From Megalobrama amblycephala (Eukaryota; Chordata; Actinopteri; Cypriniformes; Xenocyprididae): a DNA stretch of 64,000 nt. The notes below the pieces were generated by a model. It searched no databases and was not told where the DNA came from. It was given only the letters and a program-made list of their open reading frames with translations. The DNA lies in NCBI RefSeq assembly GCF_018812025.1, contig NC_063054.1, forward strand, positions 35,608,396 to 35,672,395. The letters are read 5' to 3'. Shown here piece by piece: positions 46,925-58,672 of the stretch. Position 1 is the first letter of the stretch; each line of letters opens with the position of its first letter. A program made the position numbers and the translations under genes.

Positions 46925-47275
46925 TCTGCACAACAGTAAAGACATTTATAATGATACAAAATATTTATATTTCAAATAAATGCTGTTATTTTGAACTTTC
47001 TGTTCATCTAAGAATCCTGAAAAAAAGTGTCACGTTTTCCACAAAAATATGAAGCAGCACAACTATTTTCAACATTGATAATAATCAGAAATATTTCTTG
47101 AGCAGTAAATCATCATATCAGAATGATTTCTGAAGGATCATGTGACACTGAAGACTGGAGTAATGATGCTGAAAATTCAGCTTTGATCATAGGAATAAAT
47201 TAGAAAAACAGCAATTTTAAATTGTAATATTTCACAATATTACTCTATTTTTGATCATATAAATGCAGCCTTGCA
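46925..47275. mobile_element. Family F fold-back repeat (right half)
   Basis: AACAGTAAAGACATTTATAA, then AGGATCATGTGACACTGAAG and ATGATGCTGAAAATTCAGC, ending at AAATGCAGCCTTG. One arm only. Confidence 0.75.
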
Positions 47276-47717
47276 GATTGCTCAAAACTGCACGTGTTCT
47301 ATATACACACATATATACATACACAAACTCGTTAGATGCAATTAATCGATTTGACAGCTCTATATATACATGCACGCAGACATATACACACAAACAAACT
47401 TGTTATATGCATATGAGTCAAGTGAAGTACACTTTGCAAGGCTGAGCGTACATTAGTGTAAGTAAAACTTAAAACTAAGTATACCCAGGGCTTTTTTCAT
47501 TTCACTTTTGGTGTGAAAGGGCCTTTAAATTTGCCAAAAATAGAACTTTTTAAAAACAAACAAACAAACAAACAAGCAGCCCAGCCCAGATGAGACAAAG
47601 TAATGTAACACATTACTTTCCTTAAAAAGTAACTAAGTAATGCAATTAGTTACTTTCTTAGGAAGTAGGGAACAATATTGAAGCGCGTTCTCAGTTGTCT
47701 TGTGGTGCTTGCATGAT

Positions 47718-48740
47718 TTAAGGTGCAATATGTGAGAGTTTTGCAGTAAAATATCCAAAAACCACTAGGCCAGTGTTATATATTTTGTTCACTTGAGTAC
47801 TTACAATATCCCAAATGTTTCCAGCTATTTGTAAATCGTGAGAAAATTGCAATTTTAACCAAGGCCCTCGGGACGTGTGAGGAGTCGCCTGTCAGTTGCG
47901 TCATACCCGCGTTACCCTCGGTTTCCGGTTTTATTTTGTAAAAACCATGGAAACACCAAAGACGCTTTAATATATTAGACGTTTTAATAGACAAGGGAAC
48001 AACTGTTTGGTTATGTTTATAGACAGAAAACTAATTATTGTTATATAGCTAAACACGTTTAGTCTTATTGTTTAAATCTAATTGTCTTGATTTTTTGTGA
48101 GTACCATGCTTTACCATGCCTCAGAGAAAAACACTATTTTGTGAAGTAGCTAACATAGCATAATCAAATGCAGCTTTATTTTTAGTAACAGTAATACAGC
48201 ATTTTCTCCATCATACAATATGTTTTAAAATTAATTTCATGCCATTTATCAACACAAGCCATCCAGCATTTAATATGATATTGTAAAATCTTACTGCAGT
48301 GTGTAACAGTGTCTCACAGCAGCCGCCGAGCGAACGCACAGAGTAACGTTATAACATCATTTTTCAACACACTCAAATGTTTCTAATATGATAAACAGAG
48401 CTGTGTTACCTCATACTCATGACTGGAAAAGCGGAAGCGGCGCCGGCGACTGTGTCATAATAAAAGTCCCGCTGCTCGTGAGGCGTGTGTTGCTCAATCG
48501 CTCCAGCTTCTTGTTCAGCTCCACAACACTCGCTCCTGCTCTGCTTCATACTACAGTAACGTTAATAATCGCATCCATGAACATGATTTCTTCCCGAGTC
48601 CTATCCCTATTGTTTCCACCGGCTGTGATGTGAAGACCACACGTCCCAAGATTCCGCGCTCAAACTTGCCGTCATCAAGCTACGCCTTTGTTTTGAATAG
48701 GCCTCCAGCGGACAGAAATCTAACATATTGCACCTTTAAA
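47718..48740. mobile_element. TTTAAAGGTGCAATATGT element
   Basis: The left end TTTAAGGTGCAATATGTGAG and the right end, reversed, TTTAAAGGTGCAATATGTTA define a 1.02-kb element. The GC-rich text and open frames inside it (for example 48388-48633) are therefore repeat sequence, not a gene. Confidence 0.7.
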
Positions 48741-49179
48741 AGCATTTGTGTGAATAAGAGCATAATCATAATGTAAGGCTAGCCAAATTATGATGGGGAA
48801 AAAACGTATGCTGAGTTAATTGCGTTAAACTTTTTTAACACAATTAAATTGGCAAAAATGTATCACATGCGTTAATGCGCTAGTTTTGACAACACTAATA
48901 TATATATGTACATGGGTGAGAGAGAGATAGAGGGTTTGGGTTAATCTGATAATTATAATTAGTTTATGTAAAAACAGCAGAAGTGTGTGTATGTGTTTTA
49001 CAAATAACCGGAGACAGAAATCAGAGATATCTGAGTAAATTCGTTCACCTTCACTACTCCTGTGCAAATCAAACACACACACAGAGACTTTATAGCAGAT
49101 TAGAAAGGAAGAGCAATGTGGAAACGCAACGTGGCCAAGGTTATTAAAAAAAGGATGTAGCAAAGCAAGATGGCGAGTG
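48741..49179. other. Intergenic, repeat-like
   Basis: 48800-48900 has GAGTTAATTGCGTTAAAC and GTTTTGACAACACTAATA, a divergent relative of the TIRs at 50083-50783. No gene. Confidence 0.4.
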
Positions 49180-49520
49180 CATGGCCCGGGGCATTATGGG
49201 AGATAAATGGTTGACCCGGGCGGTGTCAGGCCTGGATTGATGCTACTATCAGCAGTGTGTTCTCCCAACGATTTCACTCTCGCTGATAGAGTGTGTTATC
49301 TAGTTACTAGCATGAGGGCTTCGGCCCGCGGGCAAACGCAAGGTCAATCTCCGAGGACAATCTTTGTTGGACTAAATGAGAAAAAGAGCAGAGCCCAAAA
49401 AAAGAGAAAAGAGGAGAAGGAGGGAGAGGAATCAAAAGGCAGCTGTGAGGTCTACGTGATAAGATAAGCCAAATTACTCTCTTTAGCAGGATAAGCCGCG
49501 GGCGGCGGAGGGAACACAAC
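49180..49520. promoter_or_regulatory. Candidate non-coding regulatory element 1
   Basis: A unique, GC-richer block with paired GATA-type strings (GTGATAAGATAAGCC, GCAGGATAAGCC) and an inverted SOX-like pair (GACAATCTTTGTTGG). It is neither repeat nor convincingly coding: the open frame 49207-49467 has no splice support or family match. Confidence 0.3.
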
Positions 49521-49572
49521 TGCAGGGAAAGTTAAGCAGAGCACATCTCACCTGAGAAACACTCTTTACCTG

Positions 49573-49576
<4 letters not shown>

Positions 49577-49603
<27 letters not shown>
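49577..49603. repeat. (AC)13 microsatellite
   Basis: Pure AC tract. Confidence 0.95.
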
Positions 49604-49804
49604 TGGACTGATGTTTATTCACGCAGACGCTGAATATATATGCTCCTGAAATGCACATGAACGATGTCTGTCTCCTGACTCTCTCTGCATGGTGGAAAAT
49701 CATTCACACTGATAAAGTCATCTTATACAACACTGGGGAAATTGTCAGGGGGAAAAAAACATTTAAAAAAAACAACTTTTTTTTTCACTATGAAAGCATA
49801 ACAG

Positions 49805-50025
49805 CGAAACAGTTTCCCCAAAAATTAACATTCTGTTAACATTTATTATGACTATATATTGAAGCCCACATCCTAATTCACTTGTATTATATGGACGAGA
49901 GCAGCTTGGACATTCTACTAAACGTCTCCTTTTGTGTTCCTCAGAAGAAAGTCAGTCATACAGATGTGGAACAACATAGTGGAATAAATGAAGACAGATT
50001 CTAATATTTGGGTGAACTATTCCTG
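49805..50025. repeat. Decayed MITE of the GTGAACTA family
   Basis: CCCCAAAAATTAACATTCTG on the left and ATTTGGGTGAACTATTCC on the right, with GTGGAACAACATAGTGG inside. A diverged relative of 34080-34533. Confidence 0.6.
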
Positions 50026-50082
50026 AAGTCCAAAAGTCTGAGACTGCTTCAATCAATTTTGCATGTATTATATATATATATA

Positions 50083-50783
<701 letters not shown>

Positions 50784-51122
50784 CATATATCTCTCTTATA
50801 AGCAGTCTTATTTTAGTATAGTTGATATATTATTATAGTTTTTGTTTATATTTTTTATATTTTATTTTTATATTTTCTGTTTTTAATTGAAGTTTTAGAA
50901 ATGTTGTGCATTTGTCATTTTTTATTATTTATTTTAAATATTTCCATATAGTTTTTATTTATTTGTTCTAGTTTATTTAGTTGTAATTATTTTAGTAGTT
51001 TAAGTTAAACTAAACGAAACTGAGAAATGCTGCCTTAGCAACTAGCTGAAATTGAAATACTTTTTAAATATTTAATTTTATTTTATTTCAAGGTTTTTTT
51101 TCCTTGATATTATTACAATTTA
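50784..51122. other. Intergenic, AT-rich
   Basis: T-rich low-complexity sequence, no gene. Confidence 0.5.
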
Positions 51123-51179
51123 CAAATTATTATGCTTATAATCAGTGATAATTACCCTGATTATAAGCATAATAATTTG
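51123..51179. repeat. Perfect 23-bp stem hairpin
   Basis: Arms 51123-51145 and 51157-51179 are exact complements (starting CAAATTATTATGCTTATAAT), with an 11-base loop TGATAATTACC. Confidence 0.95.
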
Positions 51180-51552
51180 AGTGAAAATTTTTAATGAAAA
51201 AATGACCATGTCTCTCATTGTAATAATGCAGCAACACTTAAGTTGACAAGAACAAAACCTGATGATCATGTTCTCCAGCATGATTTTGTTCCAAAGAGCA
51301 TCTTGAGCTTCAGTATCCATCTGTACAAAGAGTCACATGATCAATGACATGCATTTATTTATATTTCATCACTCACCTAGAATTGAAAGAATGGAACAAT
51401 TTCTTCATAATGTTGCGTTTTTTCTTCCACAACATTAAAACATTCTGTTTATTACCAGGTTTAAATTACATTTCGAGTTCCTGATTTGGTCTCAGACTTT
51501 TGGACCGAACTTTTTGTATGTATATCATCACAGCTCAAGCTGCTCTCCTCCA

Positions 51553-51566
51553 CCACTAGATGGCAG
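51553..51566 (+). promoter_or_regulatory. CTCF-like motif
   Basis: CCACTAGATGGCAG fits the CTCF core consensus at every position. It lies downstream of lin28b in + orientation. Confidence 0.4.
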
Positions 51567-52984
51567 TGCTGACTATGGCCCAAACCAAGAAATGCCCAAC
51601 CTCTGAACTCTGAGTCTGGAGTCAATTCAGAATATGGCTGCATCCCAGTTCACACAATCGGTTTTAAATAATAAATAAAATTAATTATCTTAAATAAAAT
51701 TAGGATTAGTGCATCACAAATCAGAGCACTAGAAAAAGTAGGCCAAAGATGCCCTAATTATATAACTCACACTTTCCAGCAGATTATCATGCATGCTGCT
51801 TTCTGGACTAATATTGCCCACAATCCCTTGTGCTACAGAAGAGGTAGTTTGTGAGTACTCACTTTTGACATTTTAAGGTCTTTAAACAAACACAGAGCCA
51901 ATTCAACCACAGGAATATTGAAATGTATGAACCAATAGTTAAGTTATAATGGTTTTATTGTAGTTCAACCAGCTTTAGTACTGTGATTTTTTGCACATAA
52001 GTACTATAAAATGTATAGTTCAAATGAACTGTAAGGTGCTTTTGATAGAAGTGTCTGTCAAATGCATGAATGTAAACGAGCTTAGCAAGATTATCAATGT
52101 TTACAAGTAAAAGCGGACTGCGATATCAAAATAAACTTTTAAGATGTCATATTATGTCCCAATTACAGAATATTGACTTAAGTATGTACTGTTTAAATCA
52201 TATTTAGTATTTCTTTTCACACCCATCAGCAGCATATTAGATATATGTGAATTGGGATGCAGCTGTTTCATACAAACTCTTGCCATCTGCACCGTCCTGT
52301 TTGTCTTTCCTGTATAATATTACAGTTCATTTGACTTCCTGTGATCCCATGATCCATCGTGATCATCTGAATAAAGTTTATTAGTTCCTCATAAGACAGG
52401 CAGCCGTTCCACTTTAAAAGCTCAACAAGGCCTCGCTGAGAAAAAAGTGACACAATTTCCTGTGCTTTTGCTTTTAGAGATTTATGGCTTTTTTTTTTTT
52501 ACTAGCATAACATTTTTTCATAGTTTGGATTTGACTGTGTTATTATTACACCGTTAGACAAGTTTGGTTATTAAAGCTCCGTACAGAAATATTTTGAATG
52601 ATACAACTTTTACAAATTTGTCTTTGACACTGACTTAAGATTTCATAAATCAGGGATGTTTTTCCTCTTCCTGTCAGCACTTGTAAATATTAGCCAGAGG
52701 AGATCCAGAGAGATTGTGCGCTTTTCAATTTCAGCTCCTGCACGACTGGATTATTCACTGACTACTGATGGATTATTAATGTTAGAGTCATGTTATGATG
52801 AGATATTAATTCTTGTTGTCAGTTATTGTTAGAATAAATGCTGTCAGAGAGGTGGCTTTGAGCATTAGCTAGTGTGTTTGTGTGTACTTAGCAGTCCTTT
52901 GGAAATGAGCTATATGTGATAAAATCTTCCTTTGTGGACATTTTCAAAGGATGAACTGATGAATATGTAAACTAATATATAAAC
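51567..52984. other. Intergenic with an orphan minus-strand open frame
   Basis: On the minus strand 52268-52465 is open for about 65 codons with protein-like text (LVELLKWNGCLSYEELINFI). It has no polypyrimidine tract or recognised family, so I do not call a gene. The rest is unique AT-rich sequence. Confidence 0.35.
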
Positions 52985-53055
52985 ACACTACACTGTTCAA
53001 AAATGTTTTAGGAAGTCTCTTCTGCTCACCAAGGCTGTATTTATTAGATCAAAAT
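52985..53055. repeat. Family F fragment
   Basis: CACTGTTCAAAAATGTTTTA followed by TCTGCTCACCAAGGCTG, one end of the fold-back family. Confidence 0.65.
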
Positions 53056-53619
53056 CAATATATAAACTCCACAGATCATTTATTTGACACTACATCAGAA
53101 AATGGAGAGCACAGCATCCAGAGTATAGTTACAGGAAAAAAATGTATATTGTATACAGTAAACAAATTTTGTGATTACATAAAAAAAGTATAGTAATTTA
53201 ATAGCTAGAATAGTAATCAAAACTTTGTAAGGTGAAAATATTGTATACTGTATGTACTGTAAGTATAGTATTGTATTGAATATTGTTTAGTATTGAATAT
53301 CTCAGCACATGCATACTGTAAAAATTAGTGGTTTAACAGAAAACTCATGGTTCGGATCATATTACCATTTTTGAGTCAGGGATCAGATAATTTTTTGGAT
53401 CAGCAAGAAAAAATTTTTTTTGGGGGGGGGGTAAAAAATAAGTAAAAAATCAGTAAAAAATAAGAACAAATACACTAATTATAAAGATAGGTAAATACAA
53501 TATACTAAGTGCAAATATCGTCCCTTGTTGACAAACACTATTTACACTAGCTCCACCCACCAATGTCTGGTTGGGCCACTCAAATTTTTAAAAAGACAAG
53601 TAGAATTCTACATCTTCAG

Positions 53620-53700
53620 TGGTGCAGCAGTAGCAAGTAAGGCTCGCAGACCTGGCTTTTTACACAATTGATGCGGGTTCGAATCCGCCTTTTGCCGAGA
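53620..53700 (+). repeat. tRNA-like head of a SINE
   Basis: GGTGCAGCAGTAGCAAG is followed by GGGTTCGAATCCGCC, whose GGTTCGAATCC (53676-53686) is a perfect box B. No clean cloverleaf can be drawn, so it is a tRNA-derived repeat and not a tRNA gene. Confidence 0.5.
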
Positions 53701-55048
53701 TCGCATTTATTTTCAATAAAAATGAAAATAATGTTCTAAAAGTGGAAATAAACTGTGAACGAGTGTGTAATAATATTAATAGTGTTTGCTGGGTAGGGTT
53801 AGGGGAAGGTTTTATTCTCCCAATAAGGCAACATCCATTTAATAACTGTAGTCTAATAAATATAATCATTTATACTTCATGATATTATTGCATCCTGTTA
53901 AAAAAACTGAGGTGCAAATAGTATCTGCCAATATAAGTTATAGATAGCATAATTACTATTTGCTCATATTGCAAAGAACTTTTACATGGTGTAAATAGAA
54001 TCTATCGCTATTTTCACTTAGTGTAAACAGCCGCTGCCAATACAATATAACAAAGTTACAAATAAAGTAAGGTCTAACTGTAGGCACTGAAATGTAATAA
54101 TTAAATGTAAAATAACACTATGTTCACTGTATAAATTGAATTAAGATTCATCTTTGTTAAAGCTTTTGTAGTTTAATTAACATTAATGACATAGACAACA
54201 GCAGGTATTTATAGGCTGCTGTCACTTTAAGACCTAATGCACGCATGGATGCAATATAATGATACACATCCGATTTCTTTCTCAACTGTTTACGTTCACT
54301 TGAGACATAACAGACTGTGTTTACGAGAATACTTGCCGTGACGGGTATTTTGACATAACTTTGTGTGTATGTGTCCATCCAAGTGCAAACAGACACGATA
54401 GAGGAATCAATGTGAAGTTCGCACGTTATTCGAGACATGCCTCTCTCTGTGTGTGTGCGCTTCGGGTGTGTGTGGATAACAGCGCGCAAGTACAGAATTA
54501 AGTTCTCTTTTGCCTCTTCTAGCACTGGAATGGTCCTACTGAATCTAATCTATTGAATATGAAAACTAGCAAGACAAAACACGTGCAATGTATAAACTTT
54601 CATATGTGTGCCGAACCGTGGAGCCTGGTCCGGGGTGCGTTTCCCGTACAATGATGTAACTCGCTGCTTCACTACCATAGTACGATGCATCACTGAACAA
54701 ATCAACTAGCTAGTCACAAAGGTTTCCTGAAACCATATTGTTGCAAATCTGTCATTCAGCCATGTTGGAGAATGATGTCACGCAGGTGGTGGAGTAATAA
54801 CTTCTGTTTGAGATCAAATTATTGCAAATTTTTGCTATAAATAACAGACATGGCATCTGAGGACTAATTCTCATTTTTCTCACTTATTTTGCTCTATTTC
54901 CAGATTCAGTCATAGGCTCATTCAGTTCTTATACGTACAAGAGCACGTACGCACATGCGTACTCTTCTTGCTTAAAATCTCTTGACAAACTAAAATATGT
55001 AAATGACGTTTCTATATATTCAAAATAAATAAAAGATATGCATTGTAC
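53701..55048. other. Intergenic
   Basis: AT-rich text with dispersed-repeat flavour (GCAAATAGTATCTGCCAATA near 53910; GGGGTGCGTTTCCCG near 54634). No gene recognised. Confidence 0.4.
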
Positions 55049-55130
55049 TTAAAGGGATAGTTCACTCAAAAATGAAAATTCTGTCATCATCTGTCATCAT
55101 ACTCACCAACCAGATCTCGCCCCCCATTGA

Positions 55131-56534
55131 CTACCATATAGGGCTGGACGATTATGGCCTAAAATCAAAACCTCGATTAACTGAACATTTTACCTCGATT
55201 ACGATTAATGAACGATTATTTTGTTTCTGTTTTTTTTTTTTTTGCCCTCATAGTTCACTTTCAAGGTTTGTACTGTAAATATGATTGACTATTAAAGGTG
55301 GGATATTTTTTCCTATTGAAAGAGCGATCTGACATCATAGCTCACTATCAGCACTTATTTTATCTATGTTCGTAACATTTCTTACAGATTTCTACGGAAG
55401 AGGATTAGGGCCAAGAAATAATAAAAAAATAAAACCATCTCGAGATTAAAGTTGTTAAATTTTAAGAAAAAAAGTCAAGATAAAATGTTGAGAATAAAGT
55501 CATTAAATTACGAGAAAAAAGTTGTTAAATTACGAGAACAAATTCGTTAAATTACGAATTTGTTCTCATAATTTAATGACTTTTTCTCGTAATTTAATGA
55601 CTTTATTCTCATAATTTAATGAGTTTATTCTCAACATTTTATCTCAAATTTTTTCTCGAAATGTAACGACATTTTTCTCATAATTTAACTAATTTGTTCT
55701 CGTAATTTAACGACTTTTTTTCTCATAATTTAATTACTTTATTCTCAACATTTTATCTCGACTTTTTTCTTGAAATTTAACGAGTTTTTTCTCAACATTT
55801 TATCTTGACTTTTTTCTTGAAATTTAACAACTTTAATCTCGAGATGGTTTTATTTTTTTATTATTGCTTGGCCCTAATCCTCTTCCGTAGATTTCTGCTC
55901 CTTGTAAATCAGATATAGATAAATTAGCACAGTACCAGTACATAATGAGAGCGATTGCGTGTGTAAATTAGTCATACCGTCTCTCTATTAATTGTGAAGC
56001 TGTGAGTTGTAAATAGTTCAAAAGTAGAAAAATATATGCTATAATAAGTTTTGAGTTTCTAAGCTACTTTAGTGATAAATCACAGGACAGCGTTGACAAC
56101 TAATTTCTGCGTTTCTGTCTGTGCGCGCGATCTTCACGTTTTGTGCAGCTACTGTTTATATGAGTGTTTGTGCCACAATGCAGCTGCGCGAGCACGGTAG
56201 CTCGAAATAATAATACACATCCGATCATCTAATCACTTGAATGTCCAAACCATAAAACAAATACAACTGACAAAGTTTAGTGAAGACACAAGAATCACCG
56301 CTCACGTGCCATCACTATGTGTTGAACCGGCGTTCACCTCCGTGTTTTGCTTTTATGTCACTGACTGGACGGGGCAGAGTCATGTGTTTACACACGCGGT
56401 AGTGTGTTTTTAAGGGGGAAGTATTAACAGGATTAAAAAAACGAAATAACCGACATGGGAAAATTATGTCGGTTAGAGGTTCTGAATTTCGGTTTCGATT
56501 ACTTTTCGATTAATCGTACAGCCCTACTACCATA
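55131..56534. mobile_element. Second level: hAT-like element with TSD CTACCATA
   Basis: Identical 8-bp repeats CTACCATA at 55131-55138 and 56527-56534. The body 55139-56526 has ends TAGGGCTGGACGATTA and, reversed, TAGGGCTGTACGATTA. No intact transposase. It is split by a third element. Confidence 0.9.
55386..55896. mobile_element. Third level: 495-bp palindromic element with TSD AGATTTCT
   Basis: Identical 8-bp repeats AGATTTCT at 55386-55393 and 55889-55896. The body 55394-55888 starts ACGGAAGAGGATTAGGGCC and ends with its complement. It is built of tandem units like CTCATAATTTAATGACTTT in both orientations. Confidence 0.9.
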
Positions 56535-56937
56535 AAAAAATACTATGGTAGTCAATGGGGGGGCGAGATCTGCTTGGTTACAAACATTCTTCCAAATATC
56601 TTTCTTTGTGTACACTGTACAGCAGAACAAAGAAATGTATACAGGTTTGGAACAACTTGAGTGTGAGTAAATGATGACAGAATTTTCATTTTTGGGTGAA
56701 CTATCCCTTTAATGTCAGCTTGCTTATTTTGCTCAAGATAACGATTTATTAAGTCCACATAAAAAACTATGCATCTAACCAAAGGTGTGATGCAGTTTGC
56801 GAATGTTCATTTGAACTATGGTTTCAGGAAACATCAATATTCATGTTACAGTACACTAAAAAAAAAAAAAAAAAAAAATCGCAAAACTGCCAAATCAAGG
56901 TCAATGAGAGTTTCATTCTGCCTCAGCATCAAGAAAC

Positions 56938-57190
56938 ATCAACATTTACTATTTTTATCAATGCTGAAAACAGTTGTGCTACTTTATGTTTTTATGGAAA
57001 CCGTGATCCATTTTTCAGGATTCTTTGATGAATGCAAAGTTCAAAAGAGCAGCATTTATTTGAAATAGAAATCTTGTGTAACATAGTATCTATAAATATT
57101 TTTACTATAAATATAATTACTGTCACTTTTCATCAATTTAATGCATCCTTGCTGAATCAAAGTATTTCTTTAAAAAAAAAAAAAAAAAAC
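56938..57190. repeat. Family F fragment
   Basis: AACATTTACTATTTTTATCA, then TCAGGATTCTTTGATGAATG and TTAATGCATCCTTGCTGAAT. The centre of the fold-back family. Confidence 0.7.
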
Positions 57191-57426
57191 TATTTTTATG
57201 TCACACTGGACATATAAAAGCTGACCTCTGACCTTTTTGACTTTGTGAGTTGAGTGGCTGCTGGGGTTACAATGCAGTTTAAACTGACAACAGCTCAAAG
57301 CACACGCACGCACACACACACACAGTCCGTCCTGTCAAAACTTCTGTAAAGTCTTGCTTTCTAATAAAGTCTCATTCCAGCATCCATCCATCTGACGCAT
57401 GAGGGGTCAGACAGTGTGAACTCTAC

Positions 57427-57448
57427 GTGTGTGTGTGTGTGTGTGTGT
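57427..57448. repeat. (GT)11 microsatellite
   Basis: Short pure GT tract. Confidence 0.9.
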
Positions 57449-57990
57449 CATGGTCTGGACATTGATAAATTCCCACTGCCGAACGATCGATAAACGTCTG
57501 TTATAGGCCTGTGATAGCCTGCAGCGAGCCTCATAATTATACTGTCACACAGCACTGACACGCACACACACTCTCGCTCACTCGCGCGCTGACGTCTGAT
57601 TGGCAGGTGGACAGCCGTAACCGAGGGCAACGAGCCCAGAACCGGCTCCCGTGCCGACCCGCGCGGTTATGCCATCCCGTGACCGTCAGAAACAAAATAA
57701 ACACCAGCAAAAAACAATCAGCGTAATTATTAACCCAACACATTTCTGAAGTTTCCACCTCTCGGTTCTCACGCACATTAAATGTGATGTTTGTGCAGCG
57801 ATGCTCAGTGCTGATAACAGCGGGACGTCTTTGAGATGAATAATTCTGAATCATAAACTTTGTGTCTGGGTGGTTGATTGCTGAAGCTCTTATCTGAAAT
57901 CTCTCTGCACAAACACCAGCTGATTGCATGAGTGACACTGGGAATCGTTCCCACTTGTAGTTGCCAGAGATCATTTCTGCTTCAGTGAGT
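57449..57990. promoter_or_regulatory. Candidate non-coding regulatory element 2
   Basis: Unique, balanced-composition sequence with dense homeobox, SOX and CCAAT-like strings (CTCATAATTATACTG, AAAAACAATCAGCG, CTGATTGGCAGG, GCTGATTGCATGAGTG). The minus-strand open frame across it has no family match. Called from texture only. Confidence 0.3.
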
Positions 57991-58569
57991 AAATTTGACA
58001 TGGATTTATTTATATTTAAAGATGAAGTCTGTTGTTTTTTTCGGTGTTAAAATACTTTCTCATGTTCCATCTTACAACTGCAATAGATGTAAACTATTTA
58101 AAAACTTCTTAAAACATTGCCTCTGTTGTTTGAGCATCTCGACCAACCTGACACACCAAGATTGGCTCAATGGTTTGAGTTTGGGGCGGGACTGGCAGGC
58201 AGGAGGAGTGTTTGCTTTTCTGATTTTAAAGGGGTCCTTGATTATGATTTCACTTTTTTAACTTTAGTTAGTGTGTAATGTTGCTGTTTGAGCATAAACA
58301 ACATCTGCAAAGTTACGACGCTCAAAGTTCAATGCAAAGGGAGATTTTTTTTTTTACAGAAATTGCTTTTAAAGGACTACAACAAATGGCTGGTAGGGAC
58401 TACAACGAGCTTCTTCCTGGGTTGGTGACATCACTAACCCTAAAATTGACATAAACCCCACCCCCGAGAACACGCAACAAAGGGGGTGAGGCCATGTTGG
58501 GCTGCTTTAGAGAAGAGGAAGAGTTGTTGTAGTAGAGTGTTGTTCATGCCGTCATTTTACGCCGGAATT
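57991..58569. other. Intergenic
   Basis: No gene recognised. 58370-58500 has GACATCACTAACCCT and AAACCCCACCCCC typical of dispersed repeats. Confidence 0.4.
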
Positions 58570-58672
58570 TTTTAACATTTTTTAATGTTTTTGAAAGAAG
58601 TCTCTTATGCTCACCAAGGCTCAATTTATTTGATCAGAAAAATCTTACTGATCTCAAGCTTTTGAATAGTAG
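58570..58672. repeat. Family F fragment
   Basis: TTAATGTTTTTGAAAGAAGT, then CTCACCAAGGCTCAATTTAT and CTCAAGCTTTTGAATAGTAG. Confidence 0.65.

Larger units (their letters stand above)
55049..56712. mobile_element. Outer MITE of a three-level nest (TTAA, AGGGATAGTTCAC ends)
   Basis: TTAA on both sides. The left end AGGGATAGTTCACTCAAAAA pairs with the right TTTTTGGGTGAACTATCCCT. Its own sequence is only about 270 bp; a hAT-like element splits it. The split leaves matching halves GATCTCGCCCCCCATTGACT and GTCAATGGGGGGGCGAGATC. Confidence 0.85.

Noticed and set aside
48388..48633. GC-rich open frame around 48.4-48.6 kb
   Set aside because: Lies wholly inside the TTTAAAGGTGC element 47718-48740.
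49207..49467. 86-codon frame ending in a Lys/Glu-rich run
   Set aside because: Lys/Glu text comes from a purine-rich tract; no splice sites or homology recognised.
53620..53700. tRNA gene with perfect box B
   Set aside because: No plausible acceptor stem or anticodon arm and no box A at correct spacing; best read as a SINE head.
57537..58001. 154-codon minus-strand open frame
   Set aside because: The longest clean frame in the desert, but it ends in a dinucleotide-derived Val/Cys/Ser run and has no domain or splice support. More likely conserved non-coding DNA.
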